This document shows positions 61,790-64,000 of a stretch of 64,000 nt of DNA, piece after piece. The DNA comes from Candidatus Nitrososphaera gargensis Ga9.2 (GTDB lineage: Archaea; Thermoproteota; Nitrososphaeria; Nitrososphaerales; Nitrososphaeraceae). Each line of letters starts with the position of its first letter. Position 1 is the first letter of the stretch. The stretch lies in contig NC_018719.1 in the NCBI RefSeq assembly GCF_000303155.1, positions 992,001 through 1,056,000 on the forward strand. Reading direction: 5' to 3'. Both the position numbers and the translations under genes were made by a program. The notes beneath the pieces are model-generated. The model was not told where the DNA came from, did no database searches, and worked only from the letters and a program-made list of their open reading frames with translations.

Positions 61790-62206
61790 TTACTTTAGGT
61801 CCTCCAAAGAAGTGGTCATCGTTTCCGGATAGTGGCGCCTAGCGCATGAATCGCAGTGCTTCTCTACAACGATCCATGTAAACCAGCCATCATTATTGAC
61901 GGTCCAGATATGGCGCCATTCTTCAGCAAGGTGGCTTCTGTAGTGCAGGAGGATCTCCAATGTGGCCACTGCACCGCACCAGACACACGGGCCAACTTGC
62001 CCATGCCGGAGGTTCGTTGTCATAGCCGGCCTCGCTGTAATCTTGTAGGCTCTGGCCACTTCTGCCCTGGCTTCCTCCTTTATCCGGTTATATCGAAGTG
62101 TGAACAGGTCTCCCGGCTCGCTAACGACGTCGCTTTCTGACACTTCTGTTCTAGTGATAATAACAGGAGCAGCAGTAGCATCTATAGTGCTGGTGGTGAC
62201 GACCAT
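61790..62206 (-). CDS. Viral protein with CxxC pair, upstream of tape measure
   Basis: 138 aa, no membrane segment. A basic helical middle (LRYNRIKEEARAEVARAYKI), then CVWCGAV and, 45 residues later, CDSCARRHYP, a zinc-ribbon-like pair around an aromatic core (SHLAEEWRHIWTVNNDGWFT). Its TAA abuts the ATG of the tape-measure gene. By position it could be a tail chaperone, but the sequence does not show that. ATTTTTAAC at about 62232-62240 gives a leaderless start at 62206. Confidence 0.6.
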   Translation of the reverse strand: MVVTTSTIDATAAPVIITRTEVSESDVVSEPGDLFTLRYNRIKEEARAEVARAYKITARPAMTTNLRHGQVGPCVWCGAVATLEILLHYRSHLAEEWRHIWTVNNDGWFTWIVVEKHCDSCARRHYPETMTTSLEDLK

Positions 62207-62243
62207 TAACAGACTTCATGGCGCGCCGTTTTGTTAAAAATCT

Positions 62244-62259
62244 GATGGCAGATGTACCG
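62244..62259 (-). promoter_or_regulatory. Copy 1 of a 16-nt element upstream of a viral TATA box
   Basis: On the minus strand CGGTACATCTGCCATC, followed after 3 nt by the TATA box ATTTTTAAC (62232-62240) of the 62206 gene. The identical 16 nt recur at 62402-62417. Confidence 0.5.
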
Positions 62260-62401
62260 TACGATACAGGCGCCCCCCGCTCAAAAATGGGGTTCGTTGC
62301 CGACTGTCACCGCACGGACGGGCATTCGGCAGGAACCAGACGACCCATTGAGCCTTGGGATGGCTCAAGATTCCATTAGACCATTACAGGCAGATAAAGG
62401 C

Positions 62402-62417
62402 GATGGCAGATGTACCG
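62402..62417 (-). promoter_or_regulatory. Copy 2 of the 16-nt viral element
   Basis: Same CGGTACATCTGCCATC, followed 2 nt later on the minus strand by a TATA-like CTTTATCTG (62391-62399). No ORF of size starts right after it, so it may drive a short RNA or the same operon from further up. The 62207-62453 gap holds only these two elements and a doubtful 44-codon ORF. Confidence 0.45.
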
Positions 62418-62453
62418 AAAAAATATTCTGATTATTGACCTGGGCCCTTGCTA

Positions 62454-62663
62454 CTACTCTTTCTTTGGCGGCAGCAGCTTGGTGGCCAATTTTCTGTTTC
62501 TGATTTTGATGCCATTCCACAGTTCGCCGGTGGCCAGTTCCTGGCGCAACTGTGCGACTGTCAGAAGGAACGCCTGGTCTGGCATGATTTGAGAGCGCCA
62601 TGGCAGTAGAAGGCTATCATTATCATTATTATTATCATTATCATCATTATCATTATTGTTCAA
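62454..62663 (-). CDS. Viral ORF with an Asn/Asp triplet-repeat N-terminus
   Basis: 69 aa from TTG at 62663, overlapping the preceding gene by 11 nt. The first 16 residues are a run of Asn and Asp from AAT/GAT repeats. The second half (MPDQAFLLTVAQLRQELATG; WNGIKIRNRKLATKLLPPKK) resembles small viral DNA-binding or structural proteins. The ATG at 62585 is an alternative start, giving 43 residues without the repeat. No family named. Confidence 0.45.
   Translation of the reverse strand: MNNNDNDDNDNNNDNDSLLLPWRSQIMPDQAFLLTVAQLRQELATGELWNGIKIRNRKLATKLLPPKKE
62616..62657. repeat. ATT/ATC trinucleotide microsatellite
   Basis: A stretch of 42 nt made of ATT and ATC triplets (minus strand AAT/GAT). 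It spans the stop codon of the gene ending at 62653 and the N-terminus of the next. Such a simple repeat can change length by slippage and so alter the frame or start of the downstream gene. Confidence 0.75.
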
Positions 62664-62907
62664 GCCGGTGGCAGAGACCTCCTCCTTTCTTTCTTTTCTC
62701 TCTCCTGGGCAGCTTTATGCGGTGGCCAGTTATCAGGGCATGCTCAAGGGCCCACTGATATCGCCCTCTCCCAGACCAGGTGATGCCGCACTTGATGCAG
62801 CTATACGAGTGCATTTCCGCCCTCTTTTGCCGCTTGCGATCCTTCCATGAAGAAGTTGTTGCTGGGGCTTTTTCCTCTGGGATTGTAGCTGCTGGCGGCT
62901 CGCTCAT
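62653..62907 (-). CDS. Viral C2H2-like zinc-finger protein, 84 aa
   Basis: A disordered N-terminus (EEKAPATTSSWKDRKRQKRAE), then YSCIKCGITWSGRGRYQWAL and EHALITGHRIKL: C-x2-C-x17-H-x5-H, a C2H2-like finger with a longer loop than classical fingers. Basic tail (RREKRKKGGG). Starts at an ATG overlapping the stop of the previous gene (ATGA) and overlaps the next by 11 nt. Likely DNA- or RNA-binding. Confidence 0.6.
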   Translation of the reverse strand: MSEPPAATIPEEKAPATTSSWKDRKRQKRAEMHSYSCIKCGITWSGRGRYQWALEHALITGHRIKLPRREKRKKGGGLCHRLEQ

Positions 62908-63071
62908 GTCGTCGCCTGTTGCTCCACTGGGCGCCAGTTGTTTCTGGCCCGAATTCTTAGTTCATTGATTATTACGATTATTACGGCCGCCGCCACCACT
63001 GCATTAAGATCCGCGGTTGGTAATAATCTAGCCACAAGGTCACAGAATGCAGAGATCTCTTTTTCGCTCAA
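62904..63071 (-). CDS. Small hydrophobic viral protein, 55 aa
   Basis: From TTG at 63071, overlapping the upstream stop as TTGA. A hydrophobic middle (LNAVVAAAVIIVIINELRI) flanked by an acidic start (MSEKEISAF) and a basic/aromatic tail. Could be a membrane or holin-like peptide or a buried helix; the short segment leaves this open. It ends at ATGA with the next gene. Confidence 0.5.
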   Translation of the reverse strand: MSEKEISAFCDLVARLLPTADLNAVVAAAVIIVIINELRIRARNNWRPVEQQATT

Positions 63072-64000
63072 GTCTGAGCCCTCCTTTCTAATTCGGCCAC
63101 CTGCTTCTGAAGCGACAGGATCTGGCCCTTCATCTCCATTATCTGATCGTCGTGCAGAGTCAGGCGCTTTTCATGGCCGGCAAGGGTAAAGACTTTAGCC
63201 AGCGATTCAGTGACAGGCTCTTTCGGGCTCGGCGAGATTTCTGGCCTTGCCACGGTCCGATCGCCCATTGATTTTACATACAGCCGGAACAGGTGGCCAT
63301 AGTATTTCCACTGTAGATTTGGCCCGTAGAGCTGGAGCTCGTGTGGCACCTCAATATCGATGTTCAAGTCACACCGCGTCAAGATCCATTCCCTCACCGG
63401 TGGCACCATGTCTGAATGCCTGCAGGACAGGACGTCAGCCAGGGCCTGCTCTATCCTTCCTAGCCACTGATTCAAAGCATCCAGATCTTCGGGTGTTTCG
63501 ATTCTGTGGGGTGCCCTGCTGGTTGAAGTGTTGATAACAACCGTGCCATTGGGATAAATGAGAAATTCTACTAGGTGGCCAGCTGCAGGCCGATTCTGTC
63601 CTTCTACAAAGTGGCCACTCAAGTACTTTTCGAACCGTTTGGCCCTGTTGCCCTTGGCAGGCTCACCAGAAAGAGAAGAATACAGGCCGCTGGCCAGCCA
63701 CTTGTCCGATAGCTTCAGCCTGAAGTGCATGTTGTGAATATACTGGGGTGAGCCTGGAAGCATCTGCAGGATGTTTGACTCGATCCAGTCGTAAGTGGCC
63801 AGTTCCAGCGCCTGCATGGCGCGCCGCGCCGGCCCTGTGGGCCTTTCGGTTACATTTTGTGTGTAAAAGTCTGCCATGACATCAGCAATTACAGAAGCGT
63901 GGTAGTATCTCCGGCGCCTAGAATGGTCCTCTTCGTTGACTTTGATTATTTTTGCGTCTACGGCGCGCTTTAGCATCACCTTGGCCGCGTTCTCATTCTT
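63068..64000 (-). CDS. Hypothetical viral protein with a winged-helix-like start (5' partial)
   Basis: The frame is open to the right edge (KNENAAKVMLKRAVDAKIIK leads in), so the start lies outside; about 310 residues are visible. The beginning suggests a winged helix (AKVMLKRAVDAKIIKVNEED; RRRRYYHASVIADVMADFYT). The middle is mixed alpha/beta (HFRLKLSDKWLASGLYSSLS; LVEFLIYPNGTVVINTSTS) and the last 40 residues a coiled coil (LTLHDDQIMEMKGQILSLQK). First of four overlapping genes running to 62454. Possibly a viral regulator or replication-associated protein; not identified. Confidence 0.6.
   Translation of the reverse strand, partial: KNENAAKVMLKRAVDAKIIKVNEEDHSRRRRYYHASVIADVMADFYTQNVTERPTGPARRAMQALELATYDWIESNILQMLPGSPQYIHNMHFRLKLSDKWLASGLYSSLSGEPAKGNRAKRFEKYLSGHFVEGQNRPAAGHLVEFLIYPNGTVVINTSTSRAPHRIETPEDLDALNQWLGRIEQALADVLSCRHSDMVPPVREWILTRCDLNIDIEVPHELQLYGPNLQWKYYGHLFRLYVKSMGDRTVARPEISPSPKEPVTESLAKVFTLAGHEKRLTLHDDQIMEMKGQILSLQKQVAELERRAQT

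Larger units (their letters stand above)
57600..64000. mobile_element. Provirus-like region (tailed virus type), right end outside the window
   Basis: From here to the right edge the gene style changes: short overlapping genes without known metabolic roles, a 507-aa tape-measure-like protein with transmembrane segments and helical start, an AbrB-type regulator with operator iterons, zinc-ribbon small proteins, and 23 copies of TGGCCA. No integrase, terminase or capsid gene is in the window; they should lie to the right if the element is complete. The left border is between about 57240 and 57790. A provirus (Nvie-Pro1) is known in Nitrososphaera viennensis, and this may be it. Confidence 0.65.

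Noticed and set aside
62245-62379. 44-codon plus-strand ORF starting MADVPYDTG
   Set aside because: Its start is part of the repeated 16-nt element, read here as a minus-strand promoter; the composition is unconvincing.

Overview
The window reads as chromosome of an ammonia-oxidising archaeon of the Nitrososphaera type (Nitrososphaerota/Thaumarchaeota). Support: an archaeal 16S-23S operon with no tRNA in its spacer and no linked 5S gene; ribosomal proteins L39e and L31e; a TFB; an archaeal RNase HI; a degenerate FtsZ-like protein; several single-domain winged-helix regulators of the kind common in this phylum; an AN1-zinc-finger site-2 protease; and many genes with a TATA box about 25-30 nt upstream of a leaderless start. 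GC content is near 50 percent. The right-hand 6 kb is virus-like. A tailed provirus (Nvie-Pro1) has been described in N. viennensis and this may be part of it, but that link is from memory.

Layout. 1-14.2 kb: the end of a FixC-FixX type flavoprotein, a thioredoxin-like protein, e-MtaB tRNA methylthiotransferase, an FtsZ homologue, L39e-L31e, a membrane-anchored Lon-type protease, a flavin-reductase fusion, a class III aminotransferase and a RidA protein. Very small zinc-binding ORFs and two decayed genes lie between them. 14.2-20.5 kb: a DHH phosphoesterase, then the rRNA operon on the minus strand (promoter near 20.34 kb, 16S, spacer, 23S) with clear processing helices. 20.5-30 kb: a DUF255 thioredoxin-domain protein, an FMN-binding protein, four small regulators including a PadR protein with a visible operator, a CPA2 antiporter, a free-standing sensor domain beside a CheY-like receiver, and a cation diffusion facilitator. 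30-45 kb: a cluster of three related membrane proteins (one broken by an in-frame TGA), a DsbA-like oxidoreductase, a coiled-coil protein, FUN14, RNase HI, a frameshifted DM13 protein, a dead MFS transporter, a TetR regulator with its operator, a cyclophilin, a DUF72-DNA polymerase Y fusion and a DUF2182 protein. 45-57.6 kb: an O-methyltransferase, the AN1-S2P protease, a frameshifted MaoC hydratase beside an acyl-CoA dehydrogenase, a DUF1326 protein, a second aminotransferase, a response regulator, a PDZ protein, a hemerythrin, glutamine synthetase divergent from an Lrp/AsnC regulator, and TFB.

57.6-64 kb is a provirus-like block, read mostly on the minus strand. It has a tape-measure protein, an AbrB-type regulator behind 12-bp operator iterons, and a chain of genes overlapping by 4-11 nt that runs off the right edge. 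It is densely marked with the palindrome TGGCCA: 23 copies in 6 kb, against roughly 15 counted by eye in the other 57.6 kb.

The most unusual items are the TGGCCA enrichment in the provirus, the DUF72-PolY fusion with a perfect 16-bp palindrome over its start codon, the membrane-anchored coiled-coil Lon protease, the flavin reductase joined to a Nudix-like domain without a Nudix box, the repeated 16-nt element upstream of two viral TATA boxes, and the number of recently broken genes.
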